Shown one piece after another: positions 30,249 through 31,344 of a stretch of DNA of 31,344 nt (within the stretch, counting starts at the first letter, position 1; the number at the start of each line of letters is the position of its first letter). Under the pieces are notes generated by a model. That model searched no databases and was not told the DNA's origin. It was given only the letters and a program-made list of their open reading frames with translations. The stretch covers positions 1 through 31,344 of the forward strand of contig JANOEH010000268.1 of NCBI GenBank assembly GCA_031413115.1. The letters run 5' to 3'. The stretch is from JANPEF01 sp031413115. GTDB lineage: Bacteria > Eisenbacteria > RBG-16-71-46 > DASYSL01. Both the position numbers and the translations under genes were made by a program.

Positions 30249-31297
30249 ACGCTCACCGCGGCGACACGCTCCGCGCCGTCGCCCTGTGCCTCGCCGCGGC
30301 ACTCCTGTTCGGGGTGTCGACCCCGATTGCGAAGACGCTCCTGCGCACGACGGATCCGCTCACGCTCGCCGGCCTTCTCTACCTGGGCGGCGCAATCGCG
30401 GTCCTGCCGTGGAGCCTGCGCGGTGCCTCACGCACGCCCACGCGAACACCGCGCGAGATTCTGCTGCTCGCCGGCGCCGTCGTGTTCGGCGGCATCCTGG
30501 GGCCGGTCCTCCTCCTGCTCGGCCTGCGCTCGGCCGCGGCCGGTTCGGTGGCGCTGTGGCTCAACCTCGAGACGGTGGCGACTGCGCTTCTCGCGTGGGC
30601 GCTCTTCCGCGAGCACATCGGAACGCGCCTGATCGCGGCGATCGCCCTGATGCTCACGGGCGGGCTCGTCCTCGCTCTGCCGTTCGATGGTGGCAACCTG
30701 CGGGCTGCACTGCTCGTGACCGCGGCGTGCGTCTGCTGGGGGCTCGACAACAACTGCACGGCGCTCATCGCGGGTTACACGCCGGCGCAAACGACACTGA
30801 TCAAGGGCTTCGCCGCCGGCACGATCAACCTGGGGCTCGGTCGGCTCATCGGGGAAGCCCACCCGGCTGCGCCGACCGTCGGCGGCGCGCTCCTGGTCGG
30901 CGGCATCGCGTACGGCATCTCCATCCTGCTCTATGTTCAGGGCGCGCAGATGCTGGGCGCGACGCGCTCGCAGTTCCTGTTTTCGACCGCCCCCTACTTC
31001 GGGCTGATTGCCGCGTGGACCGTGTTCGGCGAACCCGTCCTGCCGGCCCAGCTCGTCGCCGCAACCGTGATGGCGGTCGGCATCACGCTCCTGCTCACGG
31101 GCATCCACGCGCACCACCACGCGCACGAGCCCGTCGCGCACACGCACGAGCACCGACACGACGACGGGCATCACGACCACGCGCATCCGGGGCTCGCCGC
31201 GACCACGCGACACACGCATCCGCACGAACACCGGACGCTTGTCCACGCGCATCCGCATCCGCCGGATCTGCATCACCGGCATGGGCACGCAGGCTGA
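30245..31297 (+). CDS. EamA/DMT-family membrane transporter with a histidine-rich C-terminal tail
   Basis: A 350-residue membrane protein. Residues ~8-285 form about ten hydrophobic helices in two EamA repeats (first helix VALCLAAALLFGVSTPIAKT; SVALWLNLETVATALLAWALF; LLVTAACVCWGLDN; FLFSTAPYFGLIAAWTVFGE). DMT proteins export metabolites or exchange small solutes. The last ~63 residues hold 24 histidines mixed with Asp and Glu (for example HTHEHRHDDGHHDHAH), a metal-binding pattern seen on zinc, nickel and cobalt transporters. GTG at 30245 overlaps the ATP-grasp stop as GTGA. It probably moves the cluster's product, or a metal or metal complex, across the inner membrane. Confidence 0.88.
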   Translation: MNAHRGDTLRAVALCLAAALLFGVSTPIAKTLLRTTDPLTLAGLLYLGGAIAVLPWSLRGASRTPTRTPREILLLAGAVVFGGILGPVLLLLGLRSAAAGSVALWLNLETVATALLAWALFREHIGTRLIAAIALMLTGGLVLALPFDGGNLRAALLVTAACVCWGLDNNCTALIAGYTPAQTTLIKGFAAGTINLGLGRLIGEAHPAAPTVGGALLVGGIAYGISILLYVQGAQMLGATRSQFLFSTAPYFGLIAAWTVFGEPVLPAQLVAATVMAVGITLLLTGIHAHHHAHEPVAHTHEHRHDDGHHDHAHPGLAATTRHTHPHEHRTLVHAHPHPPDLHHRHGHAG

Positions 31298-31305
31298 GGC
31301 GCGCG

Positions 31306-31344
31306 CTACTTCACCTGAATGGAATCGAGCAATGCCGCGACTCT
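31306..31344 (-). CDS. Possible C-terminal end of a minus-strand gene, cut by window edge
   Basis: The minus strand reads RVAALLDSIQVK and then TAG at 31306-31308. Amphipathic sequence ending just before the convergent transporter gene makes a real gene end plausible. Twelve codons are too few to identify a family. Confidence 0.35.
   Translation of the reverse strand, partial: RVAALLDSIQVK

Noticed and set aside
31100..31290. His-codon-rich sequence as a tandem DNA repeat or CRISPR-like array
   Set aside because: The CAC/CAT periodicity is explained by the transporter's histidine-rich tail; there are no regular repeat-spacer units. No CRISPR array was seen anywhere in the window.

Overview
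The window is about 70% G+C bacterial chromosome, densely packed and mostly on the minus strand. Nearly all operon neighbours overlap by four bases (ATGA, GTGA, once CTGA). The core genes (riboflavin, histidine, nusB, ychF, tRNA-Lys) mark it as chromosomal. A class-specific taxonomic call is not possible from sequence alone. The G+C content, the large ATP-grasp gene set and the HNH gene carrying palindromic repeats would fit lineages such as Eisenbacteria, Gemmatimonadota or Myxococcota.

Layout. (1) 1-1355, minus: a SAM methyltransferase followed by a family-4 glycosyltransferase cut by the window edge. (2) 1470-6578, minus: a complete riboflavin operon, FMN riboswitch - terminator hairpin - ribD - ribE - ribBA - ribH - nusB - metallophosphoesterase. 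(3) 6613-6806, minus: an unexplained short transcription unit with promoter, very strong Shine-Dalgarno, 17-codon ORF and terminator hairpin. (4) 6837-8136, minus: ychF (broken by one extra base) and a small zinc-finger anti-sigma-like protein. (5) 8536-9348, plus: a secreted, barrel-like protein. (6) 9506-16299, minus: tRNA-Lys and the whole histidine operon, hisL (leader peptide and attenuator) - hisG - hisC - hisB - hisH - hisF - hisA/hisI/hisE triple fusion - hisD. (7) 16377-26219, minus: glgA - ATP-grasp - peptidase S51-like - esterase with N-terminal E-set-like domain - (promoter) - ATP-grasp - esterase - GCS2/CBS fusion - AstE/aspartoacylase-like. (8) 26657-31297, plus, divergent from glgA: HNH endonuclease - ATP-grasp - ATP-grasp - EamA-type transporter with a 24-histidine tail.

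Regions 7 and 8 are the best candidate for an undescribed system. They hold four ATP-grasp ligases (three evidently paralogous), a glutamate-cysteine-ligase-like enzyme, a zinc deacylase, a peptidase-like protein, two alpha/beta hydrolases, glycogen synthase and an exporter-like membrane protein. They look like a pathway that makes, trims and possibly exports an amide-linked small molecule or storage compound. The product cannot be read from the sequence.

Regulation visible in the sequence: an FMN riboswitch, a histidine attenuator, several TTGACC-17-TAGNNT-type promoters, and at least two and perhaps three promoters placed so close to the start codon that the mRNA would be leaderless.
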